Assembly (NCBI RefSeq): GCF_002946355.1
Contig: NZ_PKOZ01000001.1
Coordinates: 729,931 to 793,930 of the forward strand
DNA: 64,000 nt
Source of the DNA: Pradoshia eiseniae
Lineage (GTDB): Bacteria > Bacillota > Bacilli > Bacillales > Pradoshiaceae
Direction: 5' to 3'
The position numbers were made by a program, and so were the translations under genes. Positions 9,872-18,493 of the stretch are shown here, one piece after another (the first letter of the stretch is position 1; every line of letters starts with the position of its first letter). The notes beneath the pieces are model-generated. The model saw nothing but the letters and a program-made list of their open reading frames with translations, ran no database searches and was not told the DNA's origin.

Positions 9872-10303
9872 ATGTCCATGGCATATGATGAATATATGAA
9901 ACAAATGGTTAAGCCAATGAGAGCAGAACTGACGGAAGCGGGCTTTAAGGAATTGACTTCTCCGGAGGAAGTTGACGCATTCATGGAGAATGCGGAAGGA
10001 ACAACGCTTGTAGTCATTAATTCCGTTTGCGGGTGTGCGGGCGGTCTTGCAAGACCAGCTGCGACTCAGTCGACCCAGGCTGAGGTGAAACCAGATCATT
10101 TCGTGACCGTTTTTGCCGGTCAGGATAAAGAAGCAACAGCCAGAATGAGAGAATATATCGCGGAGGTTCCTTCAAGTCCTTCGATGGCTCTCTTCAAAGG
10201 AAATGAGGTTGTTCATTTTATCCCAAGACATGAAATCGAGGGTTACACGCTTGAAGATGTCCGCGACAATTTATTGGGCGCCTTTTCTAAATACTGCAAG
10301 TAA
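9872..10303 (+). CDS. brxB: Bacilliredoxin BrxB (YphP)
   Basis: A 143-residue bacilliredoxin that removes bacillithiol from mixed disulfides on proteins. The active site CGC motif is Cys53-Gly-Cys55 (NSVCGCAGG), which separates the family from CxxC thioredoxins; PSSPSMALF holds the cis-proline region. The presence of BrxB implies that the organism makes bacillithiol, which makes the gshF gene nearby notable. ATG 9872 has GGGGGT at good spacing. Its position beside ilvD matches B. subtilis. Confidence 0.93.
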   Translation: MSMAYDEYMKQMVKPMRAELTEAGFKELTSPEEVDAFMENAEGTTLVVINSVCGCAGGLARPAATQSTQAEVKPDHFVTVFAGQDKEATARMREYIAEVPSSPSMALFKGNEVVHFIPRHEIEGYTLEDVRDNLLGAFSKYCK

Positions 10304-10310
10304 GAATGCT

Positions 10311-10341
10311 TGAGACTTTCCGTTTGGGAAGTCTCTCTTTC
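10311..10341 (+). terminator. Terminator after brxB
   Basis: GAGACTTTCC pairs with GGGAAGTCTC across a short loop, then a T-rich tail (TCTTTCGTTT). Confidence 0.8.
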
Positions 10342-10373
10342 GTTTATCAAAACCAGGAAAAGGAGTTAGGATT

Positions 10374-11153
10374 TTGTTTGTCACAACGATTGAAAGAACA
10401 AATGAACAATTAAATCAAAAGGCCAGGATGTCTGCTGACCAACTGGGTCTTCCCTATGTAGAAAGGAAGAAACGGACAATCAAGCAGCTTCAGGCCATTT
10501 ACGAAAAGCCATGTATCGTGATAGGGAAAGCTCGTACGGAACTATATGGGACCGGAGATGATAAGCCTTTGTTTTTCCATCCGAACATGGCCGCCATCCG
10601 GATGAAGCGAATTGAACGAGGTGAGGCAGATCCGTTTCTCGCAATCACTGGCCTGCATGAAGGGATGTCTTTACTTGATTGCACGATGGGTATGGCTGCT
10701 GATGCATGGGTAGCTGCCTTTGCAGCAGGAGAGGCCGGGAGAGTGACTGGATTGGAAGTCAATCCATATATTCATTTCATTATGAGTGAAGGAAGGCGTC
10801 ATTACGAAGAGAGCGGATCGCGCTATAAAGATGCTTTAAAAAGAATTAATATGGTCCAGGCTGATTATAGTGATTTTTTGCGCGAGGCGGAGACGGACTC
10901 CTATGATGTTGTTTATCTTGACCCGATGTTCACGGAAACGGTTGAAGAAAGCGCAAATATGTCAGGCCTAAGAGGGTTTGCTTCCTATCAGGATGTCCCG
11001 GAAGAAGCCATCATGCATGCGAAGAGGGTAGCGAAAAAGCGCGTGGTCATGAAGGATCATTTCAGGAGTCATCGTTTTGAAAAGTTTGGTTTTACGGTTC
11101 ATAAAAGAAAGTCTGCAAAGTTCCATTATGGTGTGATAGAATTAAATTATTAA
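10374..11153 (+). CDS. Class I SAM-dependent methyltransferase, YpiP-like
   Basis: A 259-residue protein with a Rossmann methyltransferase core in the second half: motif I LLDCTMGMAADAW (about 100-112), an acidic strand end VTGLEVN, and motif IV VYLDPMF (about 179-185). DPMF resembles the N6/N2-directed RsmJ-type and YpiP-type enzymes, which suggests a nucleic-acid base as substrate; that is inference. The N-terminal 90 residues are a separate basic segment. TTG 10374 is the start, with AAAGGAG upstream. It precedes ypjP by 52 bases. Confidence 0.75.
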   Translation: MFVTTIERTNEQLNQKARMSADQLGLPYVERKKRTIKQLQAIYEKPCIVIGKARTELYGTGDDKPLFFHPNMAAIRMKRIERGEADPFLAITGLHEGMSLLDCTMGMAADAWVAAFAAGEAGRVTGLEVNPYIHFIMSEGRRHYEESGSRYKDALKRINMVQADYSDFLREAETDSYDVVYLDPMFTETVEESANMSGLRGFASYQDVPEEAIMHAKRVAKKRVVMKDHFRSHRFEKFGFTVHKRKSAKFHYGVIELNY

Positions 11154-11205
11154 AAAATTTTGGATAATTGGTTTCGATAGAGCCATATAGCAGGCAGGTG
11201 AATCG

Positions 11206-11802
11206 ATGAAGAACTGGTCCGGAATACTGAAGAAGACATTGGTCGTTGGTCTTTCCGTCTTGAGCTTTGGAATGATATCGCCTTCTCAATACCAGGATTG
11301 GTACGAGGGAACAAGCGCCAAGGATGTGAAGGACAAGCCGTATAGCTTAGCCGACGTCCCGCACGATATTGTAGCGGCAGAGACGCCGGCTGACCCAAAA
11401 GGCGAATTTCTTTCTTTTATGGTGAGTCAAGCAGAATCACAATCGATTGAAAAATTTGGCCCGCGGATTGCCCCGGTTATCGAGAATGAATTCTATTCTG
11501 TGGTGCTGCCGGGCATGCAGGCAGCATTAGAGCAATTCTCTGCAGAATATCCGCATGAAAGGTTATCAGATATCTCGATTTCTGAAAGGCCAAGCGGCGG
11601 CTTAGGAGAGAAAATCTTTCATTTATATGACAGTGAGACCCAGCAAGATTTGATTCGCTTCCATGTAAGGAGGGAGCGCCCTCCTGGGGAAGGCCATTGG
11701 TTTGAGTTTCACTACCATACCTATAAAGACAATTTCACGGCCCATCATTCGATTGCGAGAATTTATTGGAGCCAAAATACCCCGCCAAAATGGTTGAGCT
11801 AA
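11206..11802 (+). CDS. ypjP: YpjP-like secreted or membrane-anchored protein
   Basis: A 198-residue protein with an N-terminal hydrophobic segment (KKTLVVGLSVLSFGMIS) that acts as a signal or anchor, followed by an extracytoplasmic domain ending in a HYHTYKDNFTAHHSIARIYWS-like block, typical of YpjP. Function unknown. In B. subtilis ypjP lies beside the thymidylate synthase and dfrA genes; here a TerC gene and an accessory block separate it from thyA. ATG 11206 is preceded by GGCAGGTG. Confidence 0.8.
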   Translation: MKNWSGILKKTLVVGLSVLSFGMISPSQYQDWYEGTSAKDVKDKPYSLADVPHDIVAAETPADPKGEFLSFMVSQAESQSIEKFGPRIAPVIENEFYSVVLPGMQAALEQFSAEYPHERLSDISISERPSGGLGEKIFHLYDSETQQDLIRFHVRRERPPGEGHWFEFHYHTYKDNFTAHHSIARIYWSQNTPPKWLS

Positions 11803-11833
11803 AAAAGGTTTCTGCCATGGGGACTAAGGGAAG

Positions 11834-11857
11834 ATACGTTGGGGACAACGTATTTTT
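11834..11857 (+). terminator. Terminator after ypjP
   Basis: ATACGTTG and CAACGTAT pair across GGGA, with a T-run behind. Confidence 0.85.
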
Positions 11858-11899
11858 TCGTTCTATACAAAGGGTGAAAACAGGAGATGAAAAACATCT

Positions 11900-12664
11900 A
11901 TGAATGACTTTTTTATGCAATTGATTGATACATATGCCTCTTTTTTTGATTGGGAAATGTGGATAAACGTATTAACGGACCCTGTCAGCTGGGGACTGAT
12001 TGGAACCTTGATTGTCATGGAAGGGCTGCTTTCAGCCGACAATGCCTTGGTACTTGCGGTGATGGTCAAACATTTGCCGCCTAAACAACGAAAGAAAGCC
12101 TTGTTTTACGGGTTGCTTGGCGCTTACTTTTTCCGCTTTCTTGCCATTGGGATTGGGGTTTACCTCATCAAATTAACTTGGGTGAAAGTATTGGGTGCTG
12201 CCTATCTTGCCTGGCTTGCCTTCGATCATTTCTTTCGCAGGCCTAAGATTGAAGGGGAGGAAATCGAGCTTAATAAGAAGGGAATCATTATTCGTCTTTT
12301 CGGCCCGTTTTGGGGAACGGTCGTGTCAGTAGAATTAATGGACATTGCTTTTTCCGTTGACAGTATCCTCGCAGCTTTTGGCGTCAGTGAGCAGGTCTGG
12401 ATTTTATTTGTCGGCGGTATCCTCGGTGTCTTAATGATGAGAGGAGTAGCCGGTATATTCCTGCGATTAATTACGAAGATTCCTGAATTAGAGAGTGCCG
12501 CATTTATCCTCATTGCCGTCATTTCTATTAAAATGTTTCTATCAATCTTTGGAATTCATATGGGACATGGCATATTCTTTGCGATTTTGGCTGCCATATT
12601 TGGCGGGGCAATCGGGCTGCATCATTATCGGAAGAAACATCAGCATCAAACAGCTAATATGTAA
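11900..12664 (+). CDS. TerC family membrane protein (YceF/YkoY type metal exporter)
   Basis: A 254-residue membrane protein with about seven hydrophobic segments. It carries the two TerC metal-site motifs: LLSADNALVLA near residue 47 and MDIAFSVDSILAA near residue 150. The B. subtilis relatives YceF and YkoY are linked to manganese export, partly loading secreted enzymes. No yybP-ykoY manganese riboswitch is visible in the short leader, which begins after the ypjP terminator. ATG 11900 is preceded by GGAGATGAAAA. The basic, His-rich tail is cytoplasmic or exposed. Confidence 0.88.
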   Translation: MNDFFMQLIDTYASFFDWEMWINVLTDPVSWGLIGTLIVMEGLLSADNALVLAVMVKHLPPKQRKKALFYGLLGAYFFRFLAIGIGVYLIKLTWVKVLGAAYLAWLAFDHFFRRPKIEGEEIELNKKGIIIRLFGPFWGTVVSVELMDIAFSVDSILAAFGVSEQVWILFVGGILGVLMMRGVAGIFLRLITKIPELESAAFILIAVISIKMFLSIFGIHMGHGIFFAILAAIFGGAIGLHHYRKKHQHQTANM

Positions 12665-12670
12665 ATATAC

Positions 12671-12705
12671 AACAAGCGGCAGGGAAGCAACCATGCCGCT
12701 TGTTT
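12671..12705 (+). terminator. Terminator after the TerC gene
   Basis: AACAAGCGGCA and TGCCGCTTGTT form an 11-bp stem followed by a short T-run; it separates the gene from the convergent nucleotidyltransferase. Confidence 0.8.
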
Positions 12706-12734
12706 AATTGGAAGGCTCTGTTTTAGGTGAACCT

Positions 12735-13175
12735 TCATTTGGATTTTTCATTTAAATGCTTTATAACACTTGAAAATACCGCTTCTTTATCAAGGAGTAT
12801 TTTAAATCCGTTTTCAGCCACATTTTTTGTTCCTGGATCAAGGGGCTCCATCACCCAGGCATTTGTTGCCACGCTGTATTCAACCTCTAATTCATTAGAA
12901 TAAAATATTCTGAGTGAAGTTACGAATGGTCCCCAATGCTCCAGCCGATGTTCACCAATCGAATCCGGCATAAATTCTGACATAATACACTGTATGGTCT
13001 TCTCTTGATTCATTGAGATAATGACTAGATCGACATCAGAATTCAAGTGAAAGTCCCCTCTAGCGAATGACCCCACAACTGCTGCGCCGTTTATATGATT
13101 TTGAAATTCAGCCCATTTTTTCAATTCTTGTAAAAAATAATCGGCTTTTTCCTTCATATAAAATGAGTTATCCAA
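12735..13175 (-). CDS. Nucleotidyltransferase-fold protein
   Basis: A 146-residue protein with the minimal nucleotidyltransferase motif GS-x9-DxD: Gly35-Ser36 in VVGSFARGD and Asp47/Asp49 in SDVDLVII. Proteins of this kind transfer a nucleotide to a small molecule, protein or drug, or act with a HEPN partner; no HEPN gene is adjacent. The distal half (EHWGPFVTSLRIFYSN, VEYSVATNAW) resembles stand-alone aminoglycoside/lincosamide-type adenylyltransferase folds but not a named class. The gene is on the minus strand with the GIY-YIG gene upstream, 78 bases away. Confidence 0.7.
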   Translation of the reverse strand: MDNSFYMKEKADYFLQELKKWAEFQNHINGAAVVGSFARGDFHLNSDVDLVIISMNQEKTIQCIMSEFMPDSIGEHRLEHWGPFVTSLRIFYSNELEVEYSVATNAWVMEPLDPGTKNVAENGFKILLDKEAVFSSVIKHLNEKSK

Positions 13176-13253
13176 CTTTTTTATCCTCCACTGAACTCTT
13201 ATTCGTAGAAAATCAAAAAGGCTTCTAAAATCACCAAGTACACAAATCCAAGC

Positions 13254-13676
13254 CTATTGAAAAAAGCTATCGATATATGCCTCGGACAAAGGAATCTCGG
13301 GGTCTCCTAAATAAATGAAGTGAGAAGGGCATTTGCAATCTGAGGACCCCATCTTATGAACGGGGATCTCTCCTTTTGCTATGAATTTACCAGCAAGTTC
13401 ACATTCAGTTAAAGAATCATCATATGTTATAATTTTTAGGATTGTTCCATATGGACGGATGTAATCCATATGCCAGCGCTTCTTCTTCTCTAAACATACA
13501 TGGCGTTCAATGCGTTTCATCAGATTCCGTTTGGCGCTGCCTATATATACATAGACACCTCTTTGGAAGGGATAGGTTCCTAGTTTGCCTATTTCGGCTT
13601 CGCAGTCGTTCTCAATCCATAGAAAGATAGAGTAATAGACATGGCTGGCAGGCGGTGTTAACAATTCTTTTATCAT
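13254..13676 (-). CDS. GIY-YIG domain protein (DUF123 type)
   Basis: A protein of 140 residues of the DUF123 GIY-YIG group. Visible parts are GVYVYIGSAKRN (the GIY-YIG strands followed by the catalytic arginine helix), RWHMDYIRPYG, and a CKCPSHFIYLG end with conserved Cys and His. The group is best known as a domain next to endonuclease III in archaea; stand-alone bacterial copies are of unknown role, presumably nucleic-acid cleavage. ATG 13676 is chosen (AGGAG upstream on the minus strand); TTG 13682 is an alternative. It is divergent from the metallopeptidase gene, only 30 bases away. Confidence 0.8.
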   Translation of the reverse strand: MIKELLTPPASHVYYSIFLWIENDCEAEIGKLGTYPFQRGVYVYIGSAKRNLMKRIERHVCLEKKKRWHMDYIRPYGTILKIITYDDSLTECELAGKFIAKGEIPVHKMGSSDCKCPSHFIYLGDPEIPLSEAYIDSFFQ

Positions 13677-13706
13677 AGTCAATACGCTCCTAAGAAGGTG
13701 TTAAGT

Positions 13707-14417
13707 ATGGGAAGAAAAATAAGGTATGGCATTGCGGTTATGGCGCTGTTTGTATTGAGCACGGTTATCATATGGCCTTACAGCTTTAATTATGCGGAGG
13801 CGGAATATATTTATGCGCACACTCCAGAAACCGCTAATCCTGATATGCTAGCAGCTATCATTATCTTACCGGATAATAAAGAGGATTGGAATGCTGCAAA
13901 GGGAATCATCAAGAGAATCAGCTCGTTGCCGAAATATCTATTAGCTAAAATAGAGAGTCATGGCATACGGATAAGATTATTCACCAATCAATTGACTGAT
14001 CAGCCGGAAGCTGCACACTTAAAGGGTGTCATGCCTAGAGGGTATACCAATACATATTGGGATGACGTGCCGGGTATGGGCGGGGGAAGAACCGTATTGG
14101 TGAAAGTCGGCTCAAGTGAGAGAGGAAAGGGTCACGAATCGGCAAATCTAGAGCTTCATGAGCTTGCACACTCGGTTGATTCAATTATATTATCAGATAT
14201 AAGCCATTCGGCTGAGTTCAAGGCAATCTGGCATACGGAAGTCAATCAATTATTTCCGAACAGGCAATATTTTCTCGACCATCCGGAAGAGTATTTCGCG
14301 GAGGCATTTACGCTTTATTTTTATCAGGATGAAACGAGGAATAAGTTATACGAGGATGCACCATTGACCTATGCGTTTTTTAGGGAATTGGAATTAAACA
14401 AGTTTGAAAGCCAATAG
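13707..14417 (+). CDS. Anthrax lethal factor-like / Pro-Pro endopeptidase family metallopeptidase
   Basis: A 236-residue protein with an N-terminal hydrophobic signal or anchor (about 6-26, AVMALFVLSTVIIWPYSF) and one zinc-peptidase domain. The zinc motif HELAHS is in LELHELAHSVDS, and the third ligand region is HPEEYFAEAFTLYF. Together with GMGGGRTVLVKVG this fits the ATLF-like family that includes lethal factor and the PPEP enzymes that cut between prolines in surface proteins. Secretion is inferred. ATG 13707 fits the AAGAAGG site; a GTG at 13698 would overlap it. Substrate unknown. Confidence 0.82.
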   Translation: MGRKIRYGIAVMALFVLSTVIIWPYSFNYAEAEYIYAHTPETANPDMLAAIIILPDNKEDWNAAKGIIKRISSLPKYLLAKIESHGIRIRLFTNQLTDQPEAAHLKGVMPRGYTNTYWDDVPGMGGGRTVLVKVGSSERGKGHESANLELHELAHSVDSIILSDISHSAEFKAIWHTEVNQLFPNRQYFLDHPEEYFAEAFTLYFYQDETRNKLYEDAPLTYAFFRELELNKFESQ

Positions 14418-14471
14418 TGGTTATCGAAAGGTCAGGATCATTCGTGATTAATGGACCTAATATAGAGAGAG

Positions 14472-14502
14472 AAGACCATCAGGGACAACTTGATGGTCTT
14501 TT
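14472..14502 (+). terminator. Terminator after the metallopeptidase gene
   Basis: AAGACCATCA and TGATGGTCTT form a 10-bp stem followed by TT. The remaining gap to the MATE gene (14503-14771) is AT-rich leader without a clear gene. Confidence 0.85.
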
Positions 14503-14771
14503 ACGTTTACTAGTGTCATATCTATCACTTTTTACATCGCCAATCATTTTGCTGCTTGAAAAGTATTGATAGAAAATGTAATATAAGTTATGACTTATAT
14601 AAGTAATTGATTATACGGTGGCGCCTGTGCGCTTTTTGTTTAGCCAAATGAAGCAAGCAAGAAAGCTAGATTTTCCAGCAATAGATGACTATAGCTATCA
14701 ATCTATCCTTTCAATACATAAACATAGCAATTTAGATAGTATGGCTGCTAACCTAGTTTAGGAGAGGTAAC

Positions 14772-16094
14772 ATGAAAAAAATAGACTTAACAACTGGGAA
14801 CGAACTTTCTGTCATTACTCTTTTGTCTCTGCCGCTAATAGGAAGTTCTTTGCTTCAGTTTCTATATAACTTTATAGATATGCTTTTTGTAGGAGGCTTA
14901 GGTTCTGATGCGATTGCCTCCGTAGGGTCGGCAAGCTTTTTCATCAATTTAGGCTATGCCATTCAAGCGATGATTGTCGTGGGCGGCGGAATCAAAATTG
15001 CCCATTCAATTGGCAATCAAAATGAGGCGGAGAATGCCTCCTATATCGGCAGTTCTTTGTTATTAAACTTTCTCTTTGGAATTATCACGTTAATCGGGTT
15101 ATGGCTATTTGGTAATCAACTTTTGGATTTATTGGATTTAAATAATGATGCTGTACAAATGGGAGCCTATCAATATCTGTCAGTGTCCGCTATTATGTTG
15201 TTTTTCTCTTATTTTAATACGTTTTTTATCCGAATGTTCAGTAGTTTCGGTAATAATAAACAAAGCTTTTATATTAGTGCTTTTGGTCTCTTGCTCAATA
15301 TTATTCTGGATCCGATTTTTATCTATACCTTTGAGTGGGGCGTTATTGGTGCTGCCATTGCCACGCTAATTGCGCAAATACTTATGTTTTCCTTATTTGT
15401 CTATTTAGCCAGAGGCATTCTATTCAATAAGGATATTCTTCATTTCCGCCTTCACCAGGTAATGGAAATCGTGAATCTGGGAATTCCGATGTCGATTCAA
15501 CGGGTACTGTTCACGGTTATCAATATTGTGCTGGCTGTTTTGATTGCCGCTTATGGAACAGATGCAGTTGCTGCTCAAAAGATCGGGCTTCAAATTGAAT
15601 CCGTTACCTTTATTGTCATGGGCAGTTTAAATGGCGCGGTGAGCAGTTTTATTGGTCAGAATTTCGGGGCAAAAAAATATAAACGAATCTCAAGAGGCTT
15701 CCGTGTCAGTTTATTTCTTGGCATAACCTATGCTTTCTTAACCAGTATAATCTTTATCTTCTTCTCAGAAGAATTGTCTGGACTCTTTACGCGCGATAAG
15801 GAAACCATTGCCATGACTGCTGCGTATTTGGAGATTATTGGTCTTTCTCAAATATTCATGTCAATGGAAATGATTTGTACGGGCGTTTATACGGGGATTG
15901 GAATGCCTAAAGTACCATCGGCCATTTCGATTATTTTCACATTTATGCGAATACCTTTGGCCATCATACTTATCCCTGAACTTGGACTTGACGGGATTTG
16001 GTGGAGTATTGCCATATCTTCATTCGTTAAGGGCGTTGTATCGCTTGTCTTTTTCAATATCATATATCGGAGGAAATACCAGCATGAAATTTAA
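14772..16094 (+). CDS. MATE family transporter, paired with gshF
   Basis: A 440-residue membrane protein with twelve predicted helices and the two-fold MATE layout (NFIDMLFVGGLGSDAIASVG near the start; GAVSSFIGQNFGAKKYKR after the middle). MATE proteins export drugs or metabolites using sodium or proton gradients. It has AGGAGAGG before ATG 14772. Its last codons overlap the gshF start by 11 bases, so the two proteins are made from one message. The context suggests, but does not prove, transport of a thiol, glutathione conjugate or precursor. Confidence 0.9.
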   Translation: MKKIDLTTGNELSVITLLSLPLIGSSLLQFLYNFIDMLFVGGLGSDAIASVGSASFFINLGYAIQAMIVVGGGIKIAHSIGNQNEAENASYIGSSLLLNFLFGIITLIGLWLFGNQLLDLLDLNNDAVQMGAYQYLSVSAIMLFFSYFNTFFIRMFSSFGNNKQSFYISAFGLLLNIILDPIFIYTFEWGVIGAAIATLIAQILMFSLFVYLARGILFNKDILHFRLHQVMEIVNLGIPMSIQRVLFTVINIVLAVLIAAYGTDAVAAQKIGLQIESVTFIVMGSLNGAVSSFIGQNFGAKKYKRISRGFRVSLFLGITYAFLTSIIFIFFSEELSGLFTRDKETIAMTAAYLEIIGLSQIFMSMEMICTGVYTGIGMPKVPSAISIIFTFMRIPLAIILIPELGLDGIWWSIAISSFVKGVVSLVFFNIIYRRKYQHEI

Positions 16095-18378
16095 TCTTTT
16101 CTCTAACCTTTCCAACAAACGAATTTTGGATGCCAGCTTTGGACTAGAGCGGGAAGGATTGCGTGTAACCAATACTGGAGCCTTTTCCCTGACTCCCCAT
16201 CCTGAGGTATTTGGCGACAAAAAAGAAAACCCCTATATCACGACGGATTTTTCCGAATGCCAGTTAGAATTGATTACGCCTGTCTTTCATACTGCAAATG
16301 ATGCGATAGATTTTTTAGACTCCTTGTACAATATAGCAGCATTAGAGCTAGAAGATGAATACATCTGGCCGCAATCGATGCCTGCTTCTGTACCAGAAGA
16401 TCAAGATATACCGATAGCAATCTTTTCAAATCAAGAAGAAGATGAACGCTATAGGGAGTATCTAGGAAATAAATATGGGGGCAAAAAACAGCTCATTTCT
16501 GGGATGCACATTAATTTCTCTCTTGGAGATGACTTGTTACAAGCCCTTTATCGGAAAGGGGAGCATCAGATATCCTTCCGGGATTTTAAGGATGCTCTAT
16601 ATCTGAGGCTGACCCGCAACTACTTGCGTCACCAGTGGATATTAGTTTATATGCTAGGTGCTGCAAACACCATCCATAAAACATATGAGAAACAATGTGT
16701 GGAGACGCTTGAGGAAATCTCTGCTGAAACCTATTCGAACATCAAGGCAACCTCCTATCGAAATAGTATTTGCGGTTATCAAAATAAAGAATTCATCCAA
16801 CTGGATTATAACTCTATTGAAAAATATGCAGATTCCATTCAAGCCTATATCGATAAAGGAGAGCTTAGAAATATTAGGGAATTATATACACAGGTACGCT
16901 TGAAAGGAACAGGGCAGTATTCTCCTGATAACTTGCGGCAAAAAGGGATTGAATATATTGAACTTCGTACGGTGGATATCAATCCATTTGAAAAAAGCGG
17001 GCTCAGCAAGGATGATTTGGATTTCATTCATTTGTTCTTATTGTATTGCTTAGAAAAAGAAGAGAGCTTCTATGAAAACTGGCAATTAGAGAGCCAGCAA
17101 AACCTTCAAAAAACAGCTATGGAAGGTCAGGATCCAGAGCTTAAGCTCCTTCATAATGGTTGTGAGGTATCCTTGAAAAGCTGGGGAATGGAAATTATCC
17201 ATGATTTGAAAGATATGAACGAACAATATGATTTACCTTTTGCAGAAATCCTTCAAGCAAAAGAAGAGATAATGAACGACCATGAAAAGACATATGCTCA
17301 TAGGCTGACTAAGCTTTGCCAAGAAAAAGGGTATATAGAGGCGCATCTGCAATTAGCCAAAAAACATAAAGAGGCAGCTTTCCAGGAACGCTTTTTATTC
17401 AAGCCTTACACAGATATGGAACTTTCCACCCAAATCCTCTTGAAGGAAAGTGTTAAAAGAGGTATTTCATTTCGTATAATGGATAGAAGAGAGAATTTCA
17501 TTGAGCTGTCAAAAAAAGATAATACTCAATATGTAAAACAAGCGACAAAGACGAGCAAGGATCAGTATGTTTCGGTATTAATCATGGAAAATAAGAGTGT
17601 AACCAAGCAAATTCTGAAAAGAAATCGCATCCAAACTCCTGAGGGTGAAGAGTTTTTTGAGATAGAGACTGCTATAGAGGCACTTAATCGTTGGATCAAC
17701 AAGCCGTTGGTTATAAAACCTAAATCTACCAATTTCGGCTTGGGAATCTCCATTTTTGCTGATGGAGCGAATAAAGAGAGTTTAGTGCAAGGTTTGGAAA
17801 TAGCTTTTCGGGAAGATTCAGCTATTCTTATTGAACCTTTTATAAAGGGGAAGGAGTACCGATTCCTTGTCATGGGTGATGAAACGATTGCTGTCTTGCA
17901 TAGGGTAGCGGCCAATGTGAAAGGTGATGGGATTTCAACGATTCAACAATTAATTACCCAAAAAAATAAAAATCCATTAAGGGGCCGCGGGTATAAAACG
18001 CCCCTTGAGAAAATTGAGATTGATGATAACATGAAGCTTTTCCTTCAACAGCAAAATCTATCAATCGATTCTGTTATCCCTAAAGGGAAAGTACAATATT
18101 TACGCGAAAACTCTAATATATCTACTGGCGGAGATAGCATTGATGTCACCAATCAAGTGCCAGAGTTCTTCAAAAAAATTGCTGTAGACGCTTCTAAATC
18201 GGTTGGGGCGAATATATGCGGTGTTGATATGATTGTTGAAGAGCTGTCAGATGAACATTCTCCTTATTCAATCATAGAATTAAATTTTAACCCTGCCATC
18301 CACATACATTCCTATCCATATATAGGGAAAGAGCGGAATATAGCTTTACGCATTCTTCAGCTTTTAAACCTAAATTGA
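16084..18378 (+). CDS. gshF: Bifunctional glutamate--cysteine ligase/glutathione synthetase
   Basis: A 764-residue GshF that makes glutathione in two ATP-dependent steps: glutamate plus cysteine, then addition of glycine. The first half is a gamma-glutamylcysteine ligase (FGLEREGLRV at about 20, TDFSECQLELITP, YIELRTVDINPF); the second half (from about 490) is an ATP-grasp domain (KPLVIKPKSTNFGLGI, ILIEPFIKGKEYRFLVMG, ANICGVDMIVE, IIELNFNPAIHIH). Length is normal for GshF of Listeria and streptococci. ATG 16084 has GGAGGAAAT upstream and lies inside the end of the MATE gene. An in-frame opening back to 15898 is inside that gene and is not used. Most Bacillus species rely on bacillithiol, so this pair looks acquired. 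Confidence 0.95.
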   Translation: MKFNLFSNLSNKRILDASFGLEREGLRVTNTGAFSLTPHPEVFGDKKENPYITTDFSECQLELITPVFHTANDAIDFLDSLYNIAALELEDEYIWPQSMPASVPEDQDIPIAIFSNQEEDERYREYLGNKYGGKKQLISGMHINFSLGDDLLQALYRKGEHQISFRDFKDALYLRLTRNYLRHQWILVYMLGAANTIHKTYEKQCVETLEEISAETYSNIKATSYRNSICGYQNKEFIQLDYNSIEKYADSIQAYIDKGELRNIRELYTQVRLKGTGQYSPDNLRQKGIEYIELRTVDINPFEKSGLSKDDLDFIHLFLLYCLEKEESFYENWQLESQQNLQKTAMEGQDPELKLLHNGCEVSLKSWGMEIIHDLKDMNEQYDLPFAEILQAKEEIMNDHEKTYAHRLTKLCQEKGYIEAHLQLAKKHKEAAFQERFLFKPYTDMELSTQILLKESVKRGISFRIMDRRENFIELSKKDNTQYVKQATKTSKDQYVSVLIMENKSVTKQILKRNRIQTPEGEEFFEIETAIEALNRWINKPLVIKPKSTNFGLGISIFADGANKESLVQGLEIAFREDSAILIEPFIKGKEYRFLVMGDETIAVLHRVAANVKGDGISTIQQLITQKNKNPLRGRGYKTPLEKIEIDDNMKLFLQQQNLSIDSVIPKGKVQYLRENSNISTGGDSIDVTNQVPEFFKKIAVDASKSVGANICGVDMIVEELSDEHSPYSIIELNFNPAIHIHSYPYIGKERNIALRILQLLNLN

Positions 18379-18451
18379 TTTCTCGGATAAATGGGTGCTT
18401 GAGTTCAATCCCGCCTAACAAAAAAGTAAGAATCGTAGTGATTGCAAATCA

Positions 18452-18460
18452 TGATATAAT
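18452..18460 (+). promoter_or_regulatory. Extended -10 element before thyA
   Basis: TGATATAAT is an extended SigA -10 (TGnTATAAT) 34 bases before the thyA start; no good -35 is needed with such an element. Confidence 0.55.
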
Positions 18461-18493
18461 AAATGACGTGAAAACATACGGAGGTAAAGTAAA

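Noticed and set aside
11803-11899. yybP-ykoY manganese riboswitch before the TerC gene
   Set aside because: The leader is under 50 bases after the ypjP terminator, too short, and lacks the conserved core.
15898-16083. In-frame extension of gshF upstream of 16084
   Set aside because: It lies entirely within the MATE gene; the GshF family start and the GGAGGAAAT site are at 16084.
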